Source: Kalmusia sp. IMI 367209 (lineage: Eukaryota; Ascomycota; Dothideomycetes; Pleosporales; Didymosphaeriaceae). From it: a stretch of 64,000 nucleotides of DNA. Positions 1 through 11,942 of the stretch are shown piece after piece. Both the position numbers and the translations under genes were made by a program. The notes beneath the pieces were generated by a model, which had not been told where the DNA came from, made no database searches, and saw only the letters and a program-made list of their open reading frames with translations. The stretch lies in NCBI GenBank assembly GCA_027946365.1, contig JAPEUQ010000005.1:248001-312000 (forward strand), in the 5' to 3' direction. Numbering within the stretch: the stretch's first letter is position 1; each line of letters begins with the position of its first letter.

Positions 1-3000
1 GGACGGCTTGTTGTTCCCAAAGGAGCCCAATCCACACTGCTGGTATCCACAGCTGCACCATAATCTAAGAGGATTTTTACAATTGCATGAACTTGAGTAA
101 GCTCACTGTAGTATGATCCAACCAATTTCATGGCCTTGTTTGGATTGCTCTGGCAGGCCGCTAAGCCTCCGACTACTCTTCTCTCTAGCCATCTTTGCGC
201 GGTTTTAACAACGTCCTGTTGAAAGTGTGTATCGGAAGTTTTGGCCAATTCTTTCTCAATTAGATAATCGTAGTAATATTGACCAGGATATGGAGGGAGG
301 GGTTTATCGGCAAACTCTTCGCGCGACAATAGAATCGGTGGATCGGTGTAGGGTGCGTGCACCCGCGAAGGCCCTTCTGAACTACCGGTATAAGGCAAGT
401 AATCGTTGCCAATTGGTCTCCTACATGGTGGGTTCTTCAAATTTTATTCCCGGTTCTTTATGCACTGTAAGCACAGACAATCTTCCCAGAATTTAAATAA
501 TCCGTCTTCGCACGTGTCTTTAGCATACACACGGGTATGATTTGGGCAGGGACAGAAGCTGCGCACAGCGAGGGCGAAAAGACAAGGTCTACATAGACAA
601 TCAGGCATAGATTTACCCATCATACTCTTGACAATCTCGTTCGAATCAGATAGTATTGCCTTGAACTTTGGCGTACTTTGCGATATGTCAGTGTCAGCTC
701 GAAGGAGTTTCATGGTCTCTTCATCTTTTGTAGATTCTATCGGGAGGCGCCCATAACGATCGGCTAAGTCACACTTAGCTCCTTGGATGATCAATTGGCG
801 GACGATATCGACAGAATCCGAGAGACATGCATGGAGAAGCGGCGTTAGACCTATAAGATCTTGTTTGTTGATATCAATTGACGAGAGGTGCGGAATTATA
901 ATTTGGGCAACATCAAAGAAACGAAAGCGCACTGCTAAATGTAGCGGAGTGTAACCTAGAATGTTCTGAAAGCCAGTCTGAGCGCCGTTTTGGATAAGCA
1001 ATTGGACGATCTGAGTTTTTCTACTGAAAGCAGCAAAATGCAACGCCGAGTTTTTGTGTATGGTCACATCGTTTATAAGGTCGGGCCTCTGGCGAAGTGT
1101 TATATCAACGATATATTGCGACAACACAATATTCTTAAATGTGCAGGCAGCCAGGAGAATATTAAATCCTTTCTGATCGACTAGTAGCATTGTGCACAGT
1201 TCGAGTACGTATGAAGGCCATTCAGTGCTGTTATTCTTGAGTTCCAGCAGGTCGTTCTCAAAGCGTTGATGATTTGTCAAGAAGGCATCTCGAAGTGCTT
1301 TAATCACAATAGCCTTTAGTGAATCGGTGTCATCCGAGCTAATCGAGGAGAGTAACGGGAGCTCTGGGCCGATAGATGCTACTTGATCCTGCATTGGATC
1401 GACTCCCGTGTTATGACCAAGGTCATTAGGAGCTGTTGATGCAGATATTGAAGGCTCTCGGACCTCAGCTTTAGGCGTAGCAGATTCTCCAAGCGTCCAT
1501 GACCTAATCAATTCGTCCAACTCCAAAGGAATAGACGAGTAATTGACTTGCAACTGATAGGCAGGTGTTTGTTCTGAGCTTGACTGGCAAATTGAGGGTT
1601 GCGTGGTCGAGTCATTAGACCGAAGTACCGATTCTTGATTGTCGCTTGTTTCACATGATTTTGTAGGCAGAGATGGTTTGATAGAGGCTAACTGAGGCAT
1701 AGGTACACCCATGGAGGACATTGTTGTAATATCGCTTATAGTCGGGACACGCGCGGTCTCGAAAACACCGTTATCGGATCCATTGTCCTCCGGAGATGTA
1801 TCGTCTGAACAAAGGTCTTCAAAACAACAAGATCGACCATACCGTATGGTACTAGTCTGCTCCTCTAGTATGCAGCTGTACAAATCATCTGCTGTAGGTC
1901 GGCTGCCGATGTCCAAGGCTGTCATGGCTCCTATCCATCTGTAAAGTGCCGCATTGATATCGGTCGCGTCCTTGCGTATTAGGTCAAGCCAGAGATTGAT
2001 CTCGTCGTGGTTACACCAATAAGCAGCCGAAGGTGTTCCTCGGGATTCAAAGAATTTCGATTTGCTTTTGAGTGGTACACCAGCAAGTACCGTCTACATT
2101 TATTAGCAATAAAGTGTAAATGCATGGTACTTATGTGTACTTACTGCTATCTCAAGAAAAACACAACCCAGTGACCATATGTCCGATGGAGTACCGCGTC
2201 GTTCAAATCTTACGATCTACAAACTTCTTAGATACATTAGCAGATAATAGAATGTCAGTAAGACATACCTCTGGGGCGGCATATAATTTCGTGAAAGCTT
2301 CCGCTTGACCAAAAGTAACCTCATTGTCTAACTCGGTCCAGTCCAGCGCAGTTCCGAAGTCAGCCAGCAAAATCTGATCACCTTCTATTCCAGGAGACAG
2401 AAATTAATTATTCCGATGATGACCTGCAGTTCAGGGATAAACTCACTAACTAAGATGTTGTGAGGTTTTATATCTTTGTGCCGGCATTTTTTGGCATGTA
2501 GGTAAGCTAAGGCAGAGCATAAACAGCCAACAAACGAACGTAGGACAGTGAGATCTTCTGCGGCCAGATCTTGTCTTGCAAGGTAGTGATGTAGGTCCAT
2601 ATCCGCCACTGGCTGCATGATTATGCCAATGTATTTCCTATCGCTATACGAGCTGGAAAGTTTCAGTATTAATCAAATGCATAAGGGAAACTTGCCCAGA
2701 ATACCCTATGAGTTCTACGAGATGAGGGTGCTTTAAGCGCTTCAAGTTATGGACCTCATTTTCGAAGGCTTTCAGGGCTTGTGGGTTTTTGGTAAAGATG
2801 CCACCTCGGTCGATTCTCTTTCGCTGTGGACCGTTTAACTAGTCTCAGATTTAATTCATGCAGAATACTTACGGCATACTCTTGGAGTGTTAGTTTGCTT
2901 CTCACATGGTCAACTACACTGAACCCCCCAGAGCCAAGTTTTGAGATGACTTTGAAGGAGTTATCAACGCTGTGTTCTATCAGGCATCAGTATCGTACCT

Positions 3001-4391
3001 ATCTAGACGAATTTTGACTGACTGAGGTACTGATGACTTGCTCCCTTCACGACGAGATTGGTTGATTCTTGATTGAGCACATGGTTTTGATGTTGGAGAA
3101 AATTACTTCGGACACCGGCTCCGTTCACGAAATTGGGGAGTGTCGATTGTTTATACGGCAAGTGAACATCTTTGAACCCTTCAAGGACAAAATTATCCAT
3201 CAACGTGACTTCGCTGATCAAACGAAGTACGAGGTATGTTCTTGGTCGTTCGCTCCAATTATGTTTTCCAACCGCGCTCAGAAGATTTGCTAAGTTGTCA
3301 ATCACATCATCTGAGAAGGCTTTCGTTTTTCCCATCTGACGCGCCTCGGCAGAAGATAATAACGCGCGAGCCTTGTCCTCGAACATATTGGCGGAGAGGA
3401 AAGTGGTAGTGTATGACTCCGACGGCGAGATAGGCATGCGGGCGGAGGATGGACTGGCGGATAGTTCCGAAATGCTCCCGCGCGATAATCCCGCCGATGT
3501 AACAGAGTTACCTTGACGTGGTGGCGGCGAAGCATCTATGCTTGAGGAGCTACCAAGCTCATCAATCTCTAACGTATCTGGAAGATGGCTCCATTCTCGA
3601 TCCATCAATCTTGGAGGTTCCGCCGCGATGATATTAGTGAAAGATGTGCGCGATGTTATGAATTCTAGTTGCATGGTAGCTCGGCGTTGCAGGTTCCTTG
3701 ATGTGTCGCACAGGAGTTTCATGTCATCCAGAATCTGGGTTTGCTCTTCGTCGGCTAGAGCGACTTTTCGAGAGGTGATTTGTTGCGAGATTTGCTCCAC
3801 TACTTTTTGAAGCTCGGCAATCTGGTTCTTTAGATCGTCCGCATACCGGGCGTCGCGTTCAGCTACCTGCAATTGTTTACACCTGCAATTCGTTGTCAGA
3901 CATGAAATGGATAGTAAATATTGTCCAACTCACGTAGTTAAAGAAAGAAAGGCTAATTGAATGGAGCTTTTGTAGTGCAGGAATTTACTCTTTATCTTGT
4001 CAATATCGTTCAAGCGTCGATCTAGACGCCACGCCTGATATGATTTCTTGACGCTACTAGCATCGGTTTGGAGTCCGAACTTGATGAGGATGTCGAGTAG
4101 GTTTTGCGCTCCTTTGTAGCATCTCTCCAACGCACGTTCGAGACCCTCCTCAAGATCAATGCCGAATTCTGATTCAACACCTCGGACAGCGTCAATATAT
4201 GCCGGCACGCCGCAGAGCTGATGGATATTGCTGGTCAGCTCATACACAGCGTACGCATCCTGCTGTAGATCGAGGAGTGTCTCATGCACGATTTTTCCAT
4301 CTCGGTAAGCCTTCTTCAGGGAATCAAACACCTTGTAAAGTATCTTAGTGACCTGAAAAGACAGGCTAACGATGCTGATGGGGTCCACCAT
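1..4391 (-). CDS. STAND-type N-terminal domain / protein kinase / ankyrin-repeat protein, runs off left edge
   Basis: Exons on the minus strand: 4391-3934, 3882-3031, 2969-2873, 2823-2705, 2652-2447, 2384-2269, 2216-2145, 2093-444. They join in frame to 1189 residues up to a TAA at 444-446. Residues 1-150 resemble the helical N-terminal domain of fungal STAND/NLR proteins (start MVDPISIVSLSF). A coiled-coil and Ser-rich linker follows, then a complete kinase domain (about 438-715): loop GSGGFS (449-454), Lys471 in ARKR, catalytic Asp569 in HKDIKPHN, DFG 586-588, APE 614-616. Ankyrin repeats lie at about 950-1105, then a Cys-rich segment. All catalytic residues are present, so it is probably an active Ser/Thr kinase. 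Beyond the TAA the same frame stays open for 147 codons to base 1 and contains another ankyrin-like unit. The TAA is therefore either inside a short intron (acceptor 421-422, donor at 474 or 465) or a nonsense mutation. The partner and substrate are unknown. Confidence 0.8.
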
Positions 4392-5335
4392 GACGAGAGC
4401 CGAGGAAAGAATATCTCAAGCATGAAACAGAAATTTGTGAAGGCTGCGTTCAGATAGAAAGATCCTGAGAAAAGGCACGGCTATGAAGGAAGGCTGAATC
4501 ATGGGGGGCAGCTGAAACCCCATTCATCCCTATATACGAGAGCCATAATCGACCACCAGTCAGAGATAGATCCGACAAGTTGAATCAATCAATATAACAT
4601 ACCCAAAGCCTGGTAGCTGTCATTGGATAATCCTCCCATCATGCATATCGGCGCTTCGACCAGCTGATGTGCACCGAACCCTCATTGGTCGAATTAACGT
4701 GGATCATGCAAACCTTCAAAAATTTGGGGGGCGGAACTCAAGAGAGGAGTAAGGCTGAGGCACCGCTGACGAACCAAGGTGCCTGGTCAGAACGCCTGTT
4801 TTCGAGGGTGCCAGGTTTGTCCTGGGAACGGATCAGTCGCACATGTTCCCAGCTGTACGATTCTAACAGCTTTGGACGCAAAGAGGTATCTATGCGATAC
4901 TTTACAAAGGTCAAAATAACAGACCTATAGTCTCTCTCACAACTGCTACATTATAGGAAAACCTCTCAACTGTATACCAACTAGAGGCTAATCTCAGGCG
5001 GAAAAGAGAAGCTTCCTCGTTTCCACTCGGTTGTAGCGTAAAGAGGTGCAGCTCAATAACCATTCAGCCTCACAAGCATTTTACTGCCTACGTTGATGCG
5101 TTGTCATAATTTGTGATCGTATGAAGATGTTTGAAGAAAGTGTGGAATACATTTTAACCTGTATGTCAAAGTAAAGCCCTTTAACGCCCGTTAGCGCCTA
5201 GTAACAGATAAAGACCCTTTACCCAGACAGATGTTACTATCATAATTCAACGAGGAACGTGCTGTACCCCGGCTTCACAGCCCTCAATCTATTCGCACAT
5301 CCTATCCTACACCCCAAGCCGTGGACAAGCTATAA
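4392..5335. other. Intergenic, 0.9 kb
   Basis: This holds the upstream region of the kinase/ankyrin gene and the 3' side of the tetraspanin gene. I see no coding signal, RNA gene or repeat. The 87-codon open frame at 4667-4930 has no recognisable features. Confidence 0.6.
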
Positions 5336-6453
5336 TCAAGATCTCCTTCCAGCCGCCGCCCATTCATTCTCAGGGGGTGCTTCTCCGGCCTCATCGCCTC
5401 TACCGCTGAATAAATCTTCCACATGCTCAGTCCCCGCTTTGATTGCCCGCTGAGCGCCATTTTCGACATCTCCGTCACTTGTATCCTCTTCTACTCTGTC
5501 GCTGTAGCCGCTGAAGTTGGGCAGATAATCGATGGCTCGGCGCGAGCCATCGCCATGCTCCTCGTCAGCGATGAAGCGAGATACATGGTCTGGCACTACC
5601 TTGTGCAGCCAGGACTCCCGCTGGGTAGGGACAGCAATGATGAGGAACTACATATAGTGAGCGCTGACAATCATGAGGCGACCATGCAGTAGAGACATAC
5701 CTGCCAGAGAAAGACCAACCCAACAACCGTCATGAGAATCCCCGCCATCCGCTGTTCCTCACCCTTCCACGGCGCCAAGCACCCATTCGTGCGCCCAAAT
5801 GACTCTTCGCAAGCAGTGGCCTTATGCGTCTTGTCTGGGAATGGCCACGCCATATCCTTCGAGTTTTTGAATCCACAGCAATTAAATGCATCTTGTATCG
5901 CTCTTACTCCCTCCACGTCTTTGTTGTGATACAAATCGATCCAGCGCTCGCGCAGCCCGCAATCTAAACCCGAGGTTGGAGCAGCGTGTGTACCGAGTAA
6001 GGTGATGACGACGGTGGAGTAGATGAAGATGAGGGTGTTGGCGACTATCACGAGCGGTGGGCGCTTAGTATCGCCGCGGGGGAGACGCTCGCGGCGCTCC
6101 TGGCGGCGGGTGAGGTCGTATCCGACTTCGAGAAGGAGACCGGATATGACGGGAAGGACGGTAGTGGCATATGCGAGGCCGTTGGGAATGGGAAGGGAGA
6201 GCTTGTTTGCGTAGGAAGAGGCATATCTGGGAGTGTTAGTTGGAGGGCGGGAACCTTGGTGCGATTCGGGCGCACCCTGAAAGACTGAATATGGCGGTAA
6301 GATTAGCAGATATCTTGAATTCCATGAACTAAGATTACCCACGCCGTGACGAAAATGAGATACTGAGGGATATTAGTTTTGCTATCAGGCTGAGAGAACG
6401 CGACTTACTATAACGCTAATCGTCGTGACAGCTTGCTTCCTGGTGTAAGTCAT
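5336..6453 (-). CDS. Tetraspanin (fungal Tsp family)
   Basis: Exons 6453-6409, 6362-6343, 6226-5701, 5647-5336 give 300 residues in frame; the 20-nt second exon is small but both neighbouring introns have good GT/AG ends. Four hydrophobic segments lie at about 8-24, 38-56, 80-99 and 182-203. Between segments 3 and 4 is a Cys-rich extracellular loop with the tetraspanin hallmark CCG (138-140) plus Cys111, Cys161 and Cys171. The C-terminal tail is acidic and hydrophilic. Tetraspanins organise membrane microdomains; in some pathogenic ascomycetes a family member (PLS1) is needed for appressorial penetration, but I cannot say this is that member. The start was chosen because the ATG opens directly into the first membrane segment. 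A further hydrophobic stretch upstream (minus strand, about 6490-6555) ends in a stop and was left out. Confidence 0.8.
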
Positions 6454-7024
6454 GATTATGCTTATTCTTCTTAGAGCCTTATGAGATCAAAACAATGACA
6501 GTCGCAAATGATATAAAGAGCAAAACAGCTGCGAAGATGTGGGTGAGGAAGGCGTTAGTACAGCGACAAGGTTGCATAAGTGATTTTATCAAAGCTACCA
6601 GCCACCCAGCTTCTCCGCACGAAGCGCGCTGTAACCCTGGGGAGGGGTAAGCTCCTTATCACTTTGTACCTTTGATTTCCAAAGCGAGGTATTGAGGGCC
6701 CAATTGCATGGTTCACCCGACTACTAGCCGTGCAGCTCCCCTGGTGAAACAGCTTTATTGGTCGCGGCAAAAGCAAGGGCAGTAAGCTCTAGCAATCCCC
6801 ACTGCAACGGTCCATAGCAATTTTTCTTTTCGAAAGCTGCATTGCAGTCCCGTAGGATTCACGATGGTTATAGAATATAGCTCTCGGAGGTACAAATAGT
6901 TATCATCGCACGATGACGTCATTCTGGAGATCCCACACCGCAACACTCGAGAATCCTTCCATACTCAATAATTGACATCCTCGAATTCGCCCAAGATCTG
7001 GATGCGACGGTGCACCTAGCAACC
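6454..7024. other. Divergent promoter region
   Basis: This 571-bp stretch lies between the divergently transcribed tetraspanin and methyltransferase-like genes. No further gene or repeat is visible. Confidence 0.5.
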
Positions 7025-7747
7025 ATGGGAATTCCGCAAATCCTCTATATCCTCACAATTCTCCACGCCGGCTATCTGACTCAACTCTCCTTTCGCCAAC
7101 CCAGCTCCAAAACCGTCACAAAGCAATCTGAGTCATGGATAATGTGGCTCGTCGCCTCCCCCCTCCTCGGCACCTTCGCACGTATCACGACACTGCTTAT
7201 CGCTATGCATCATATCATCATCTCGCGAGACAAGCCGATCATGCTTCCGAACAGTGGTGCCGTATTGCGGGGTATGTGCCCATCGCCCGAATATTTGGAC
7301 CCGAAGCTTTTCACATGGTCAAGTCACACTATATCTAGTCTCTTATTATTGTACATCGGGAGCTGGATTCGATTCCAAGCGTACGCGCAACTTGGCGCGA
7401 ACTTCACGTATCGGCTTGCGCAGCCGGATCAGCTTGTCACATCAGGGCTTTATGCGTATGTGAGACACCCATCATATACCGGCCTCATCGCAGTATTATT
7501 GGCCATGTACTCCTTGTTCTTTCGGCAGCGGGGGCTTGTGAGTTGTTGGATGCCGCTGATAGATGAGGGAATGATCACGAACGAAAGAATTGGTTGGTTC
7601 GTGCCTGTGGTAGGGTTTGCTAGTGCGATGTGGTTATTCATGGTGAGAAGAGTTAGAGAAGAAGAGAGGATGATGGAGAATGAGTTTGGGGATCAGTGGC
7701 GAGAGTATTGCAAGAGAACTAAGAAATTTGTGCCCTTCGTGTATTGA
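7025..7747 (+). CDS. Isoprenylcysteine carboxyl methyltransferase-like membrane protein
   Basis: Single exon, 240 residues. I start at the ATG at 7025; the frame extends five codons further upstream only through a GTG. Several hydrophobic segments span the N-terminal two thirds (about 5-22, 40-66, 100-118, 150-165, 190-210). The C-terminal half carries the SAM-dependent methyltransferase signature of the ICMT/PEMT superfamily: RHPSYTG at 147-153 and a terminal E-FGDQW-EYC-R block. True ICMTs methylate the C-terminal prenylated cysteine of CaaX proteins in the ER. Fungal genomes also hold several divergent ICMT-like proteins of unknown substrate, and the pathway here cannot be settled from the sequence. 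No introns and no truncation are visible. Confidence 0.8.
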   Translation: MGIPQILYILTILHAGYLTQLSFRQPSSKTVTKQSESWIMWLVASPLLGTFARITTLLIAMHHIIISRDKPIMLPNSGAVLRGMCPSPEYLDPKLFTWSSHTISSLLLLYIGSWIRFQAYAQLGANFTYRLAQPDQLVTSGLYAYVRHPSYTGLIAVLLAMYSLFFRQRGLVSCWMPLIDEGMITNERIGWFVPVVGFASAMWLFMVRRVREEERMMENEFGDQWREYCKRTKKFVPFVY

Positions 7748-7971
7748 TGAGAGCCAAGACTTAAGGGAAGACTGCTATTCATATAGAAACAACATCCAAC
7801 GTGTCTCCTTCGAGATTGTGCATCTGTGGATATATTTTGCCATTGTGAGCGTGTTATATATTTGAAAGTATATCTACTCAAATCTAAACCCTCCATTGGA
7901 GGAGATCTAGCTGTCTATGCACTGGCGGAGAACGCCTAGAGCGGATATAAGATGTAGAATATATTGGCATA

Positions 7972-8769
7972 TTACAACTTCGCAAGGACGGCTTCGGCAC
8001 CGGAGACCTGAACAGTGGTTAGACAAATTTATGTCAAAGGTGAAGGTATGCTTACTGAAACGTCCTTTGGACTAGGCTCGTTCTCAGCGTAGGTGACCTT
8101 GCCATTATCAAAGACCATGGCCCAGCGACCACTAGATATCCATTAGTAGATGCTATCTATGGCTTAGTAGAGTACTTACTTGCGGTCACCCATACCAGCT
8201 GGCCAGCCATGTTCTTTTGAGAAAAACGTCTTGGTGTCGCTCAGGAACAACTGCCTCAGTCAGCTCTGGCCCAACACACGCTTGCAGGTATTCACATACA
8301 ATACCGTCACCCTTGACGCCATTGACCTTGCCCCACGCATTCATGACCCACGAGTCATTCGATGCAATGACAGCCACAACATCCACACCCTTGTTCTTGA
8401 ATTCGCTCAGCTTCTCGATGTACGGCGGAAGGTGGCGGGCCTGGCAACCGGGCGTGAAAGCACCTGTTTCACAGCTGTCAGCGCTACAGTACCTCGCATA
8501 TCGTATGCGAGTGCGCATGCGTAGGGCAAGCGATTACATACCGGGCACAGAGAACAGAACGACCTTCTTGCCCTTCCACTCCTTGCTCGCGTCGTACTCC
8601 TGGGGGATGCCGCACGCAGTGGCGTCCGAGTCCGTAATCGGAGCCCACCTTAAATCCCAATGTTAGCCAGAAGTCCCCATAGGGCTATAGGGCTTATATT
8701 TGCCCTGTGGACCACATACTCGAATTTAACGCCTTCAGGAAAGCTGTCGCCGACTTTGAGAGGGCCCAT
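7972..8769 (-). CDS. Peroxiredoxin, Prx5/AHP1 (PMP20) type
   Basis: Six exons, 8769-8720, 8648-8542, 8463-8300, 8250-8180, 8131-8056 and 8007-7972, encode 167 residues, the usual length for this class. The enzyme reduces hydroperoxides using thioredoxin or a related donor. The peroxidatic cysteine is Cys59 in PGAFTPGC, with the required Pro52 and Thr56 around it. Gly58 replaces the Thr more often seen before this cysteine. A second cysteine, Cys29, sits where the resolving cysteine of yeast Ahp1 lies. The C-terminus ends in AKL, a permissible peroxisomal PTS1 variant ([SAC]-[KRH]-L), so a peroxisomal pool is possible. The five introns are 48-78 nt with canonical ends. Confidence 0.9.
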
Positions 8770-9393
8770 GATGATGATTTCCGAATAGTTCGAAGTGTTT
8801 AGAAATAAGATAAAGAGGCAATTGAAGAAGTGAGAAAGGTGCTGCTTATCAAGCCTGTGCAGAGGTGGTTGTACTGGGGGTTGTGTTAGTGGTCAACGTT
8901 TGGAGGGGCAATTGGAGGGGCAGCGTGCGTCGCGGGGCAATCGCGTCACCAAGGCATCTTCCAATGGGGAATGTAGCTATGGTGCTAGCTTTGTCAACTG
9001 GTGCCAATTCCAAATAGCTTACCCCTGCCAAGTATCCATCACGGTATGGTGTAGCATCTACTGAACGTATCCGAATTTCGGTGGACTTCGTCCGCGCTTC
9101 GGTATAGAGTCGGGCCTGGCATTCGCCGGGCCGCGCGCCTCCGCCGGCGTCATATCACGGGACTTTACTCAAAGGGGTGTTGTATAAGCATGTGCAGATG
9201 TCTAGACGAACTTGCGCGTGCGACAAAGGATCAAGAGCTTATGCTGTGTTTACTAACTTAGCTCTCACTTATGCTTCTAGCGTAGTCATGCATTGCCCGT
9301 CAGATTGTTCTGACTATGGTATAAAGGACAAAGCATGTGGCCCATTCCTCGAGATTCTATCCTTGTCCCCTTCACCGTGCCACAAATACCACA
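8770..9393. other. Divergent promoter region
   Basis: This 624-bp stretch lies between the peroxiredoxin and the DUF1348-like gene, which are transcribed away from each other. Open frames here are short and start from non-ATG codons. A shared oxidative-stress promoter is possible, but no specific element is clear. Confidence 0.5.
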
Positions 9394-9945
9394 ATGTCTC
9401 TAGCTCCACCGTATACCGAAGAAACCGCGCGCGCTAAGGTCAAGAAGGCGCAAGACTTGTGGAACACCCAGTAAGCCACTTCCTTCCCCAATCACTCGAA
9501 GCTAATAGCAGTAGGAATCCACAAAAAATATCCCCAGCATATACCCCAGACAGCATCTGGCGGAACCGGGGGTCTTTCCTCAACGGAACTGCAGCCATTG
9601 AAGAGTTTTTGACGAAGAAGTGGGAGAAAGAGAGGAACTACCGCCTCCGGAAGGAATTGTTTGCCTTTAACGACAACAAGATCGCTGTCCAGTTCTGGTA
9701 CGAGTATCAGGATGCGCTCGACGGCATGAAGTGGAAGCGATGTTACGGGCTCGAAGACTGGACGTTCGCGGAGGATGGTCGGATGCGCAAGCGGCAGATG
9801 AGCGGAAACGATATCGAGATTAACGAGTCGGGTGAGCACCGTGTTCCATTGCGCAGGCATTAGTTTACTAATAATCGTGGTAGAGCGTTGGTTTAAGGAG
9901 GGTGTCGACGTGAATACGGTAGATATCGGTGAGAGGCACTGGTGA
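9394..9945 (+). CDS. DUF1348 / SnoaL-like (NTF2-fold) protein
   Basis: Three exons, 9394-9470, 9515-9831 and 9884-9945, give 151 residues, the standard length of DUF1348 proteins. The protein starts MSLAPPYTEE, contains the family blocks DSIWRNRG (about residues 40-47) and KRCYGLEDW, and ends with a short exon closing in GERHW. The family adopts the NTF2-like cone fold. Its biochemical function is not established, although relatives include small-molecule isomerases and dehydratases. The first intron is short (44 nt, ending TAG); using that acceptor restores the family's WNT-NP junction. It is divergent from the peroxiredoxin gene. Confidence 0.85.
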
Positions 9946-10014
9946 AGTTTTGACAGATTGGCGTCATCTCAACGCGGCGTGCAGCCGATGTGCCCTTCCA
10001 CGTAGTTAATTATC

Positions 10015-10528
10015 TCATACCGGCGGAGTATCGTGTACGACTACGAGGATGAATTTCGGGTCTGCACTCGTCAGAGAACTTTCTGTGTATACGCACTATG
10101 TCCGCATACCAGGTACAATGACCAGCTCGTTCTTCTTAGTCCGCAACCGCAACAGCTTGACTTCATCTTCTGTATCCAATCCTTCAACTAAGCTGCCAGC
10201 TGCTGTGATGAACGACCACACCATGCTCGCTACGTCTTCGGCACTGTGTATGCCGCTTTCCTTCTTCCCGTTTGTGTAGTTATCAGGTGCCGTGTCGGTT
10301 GAGGCGGGCAAAGTGCTGTTTGGGTTCGCAGAGGACGAGTTCGATATCAGGCCAGATGTTCGCACGATGGCACCATTGTCGCGTGAAAGTACAAGCGTGC
10401 TCTGGACGCCCGGCTTCTGGCTCAGACGGGTGAGGAGAGCGAGGGTTTCGTCGGGCTACGTGAACATTAGTAGCTGCTTGCGATGCGTATGCGTAGTATA
10501 CGTAAAGACGTACTGTTTTCTCAGCCAT
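10015..10528 (-). CDS. Roadblock/LC7-type dynein light chain
   Basis: Three exons, 10528-10514, 10455-10110 and 10061-10015, encode 135 residues. The first exon holds only MAEKT. The protein reads PDETLALLTRLSQKPGV, then STLVLSRDNGAIVRTSG, an insert of about 35 polar residues, a helix, and the closing strand ELVIVPDPKFILVVVHD. This order (helix, two strands, helix, two strands) is that of roadblock/LC7 proteins, which dimerise on dynein intermediate chain; related folds occur in Ragulator. The polar insert around residues 40-60 is longer than in animal LC7. The gene lies tail-to-tail with the DUF1348 gene, only 69 bp apart, so their 3' ends may overlap. Confidence 0.85.
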
Positions 10529-10878
10529 AACACAATTGCTAACTGCGCAATGATTCTTGATGAAGAAACGTCGATATAGCAAGCCTTTGAGCGGTATGTG
10601 AAGGGGCTTAAGGTCGTGCAATGCGAGGTTGTTGTGTTGTCTGGCAGACGTCCTAAGAGACATGATCCCGGTATCCGCCAAGATACAAGCCCGCTAATTT
10701 GCAATAGGCTAGAACCATCCGGAAATCACGAATTTTCCCAAGAGTGAACGACCGCAGTACACTCTCCCAACAACTGCGTTTTGATGCGGATACTTTAATT
10801 AGCCAGGGTAGCATTCATGCGAATATATAGCCAAAGTGATCTCTGGAACAAGCATCTAGATAGTGGTTGACGAACAAC

Positions 10879-11942
10879 ATGGGTTCCAGCGCGAAAAAGA
10901 AGAAAGAGAAGAAGAAGGATTTCCAGAAAGCAAAGCTCAAGGTCGGCAAAACCAAACCTAAGGCGGCGAATGCGACCGATACGAGCTTCAAAGCAAAAGG
11001 TAGGTCATTCTTTCTCTGCGATAGAATATCGCGTCAAAATACCAGATCTCGCGGCGCTAACACTATCTAGCGATCGCATTGAAACAGCAGTCTCTTTCGG
11101 CCAATGCACCCACCGTGGAAGCGCAATGCGCGCATCAACTTTCTCTACTCAATCATAAGTCCGATACGCAGAGGCGTGATTCTCTAGCGTATCTAACGAC
11201 AGTAATGTCAACTCACCCACCCGGTTCGCCTCTACCGCAGCCATCTTCGGTCATCATCCCCGCTGTTCAGCGACTCGTTCTAGATGGGTCAAACAGTGTG
11301 CGGCAGCAGATGCTCAAGCTCGTTCAGAGTCTGCCCAGAGCCGACATTGCCAGTCATACTGACTCACTGCTCCTGCACACCCGAGCTGGCATGACACATT
11401 TATCGACCGATATCCGGACTTTTTCACTGGAAATGCTGGAATGGCTGCTCAGCGTCGCCGGAGATGAGGTTGTCAGCTGCGCAGGCGGCTGGGTGAAAAC
11501 ACTAAAGTGCTTCCTCAGCCTACTAGGTTGGCAATCTCAGGCGGGGAGCAAATGGTCTGCCACGAAATCTTTTGGCAAAACAGCTGGCGATTCCAAAGTT
11601 CAAGTTAAGCAAATGAACACCCTGGCAGCTTTCCTGAGGACTGGCTTGCTATTACCAAAAGAGACAGCAACAATTGGACACGGTGACTGCAGGTTTCCGT
11701 TGTGGCAAACTGAGCACCACATGCTCTCAGAGCGATCGAATGCATTTGCACATTTAAACCTGTTTGGTGCGACGAGAGATGAGGAGGCAGAAATGTACGA
11801 AGATCGGGAAGATCGCCAGAGGGTGTTCCACGAGATAGCCGAGGCGGCAATTGCGACGGGCCTCGACCAGGCGACGAAAGGTGGTGGAGAGCTAGGTCGA
11901 GCGGGCGCTCAGTTGCGCAAGGCCATAAAAAGGAGGGTATGA
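10879..11942 (+). CDS. IPI1: Pre-rRNA-processing protein Ipi1 (TEX10-like)
   Basis: Two exons, 10879-10999 and 11071-11942, give 330 residues; the intron has a GTAGGT donor, a GCTAAC branch and a TAG acceptor. The start is very Lys-rich (MGSSAKKKKEKKKDF), as in fungal Ipi1. It is followed by a helical ARM/HEAT-like body including the conserved stretch around LSTDIRTFSLEMLEWLL and GGWVKTLKCFLSLLGW. Ipi1 acts with Rix1 and Ipi3 in the nucleolus and nucleoplasm, in ITS2 processing and late pre-60S maturation. No truncation is seen. Confidence 0.85.

Noticed and set aside
2653..2704. Possible GC-AG intron in the kinase domain
   Set aside because: A GT donor five bases earlier on the minus strand in the same frame (GTATTC) gives the family-typical LIGSYSDRKY, so the ordinary splice is preferred.
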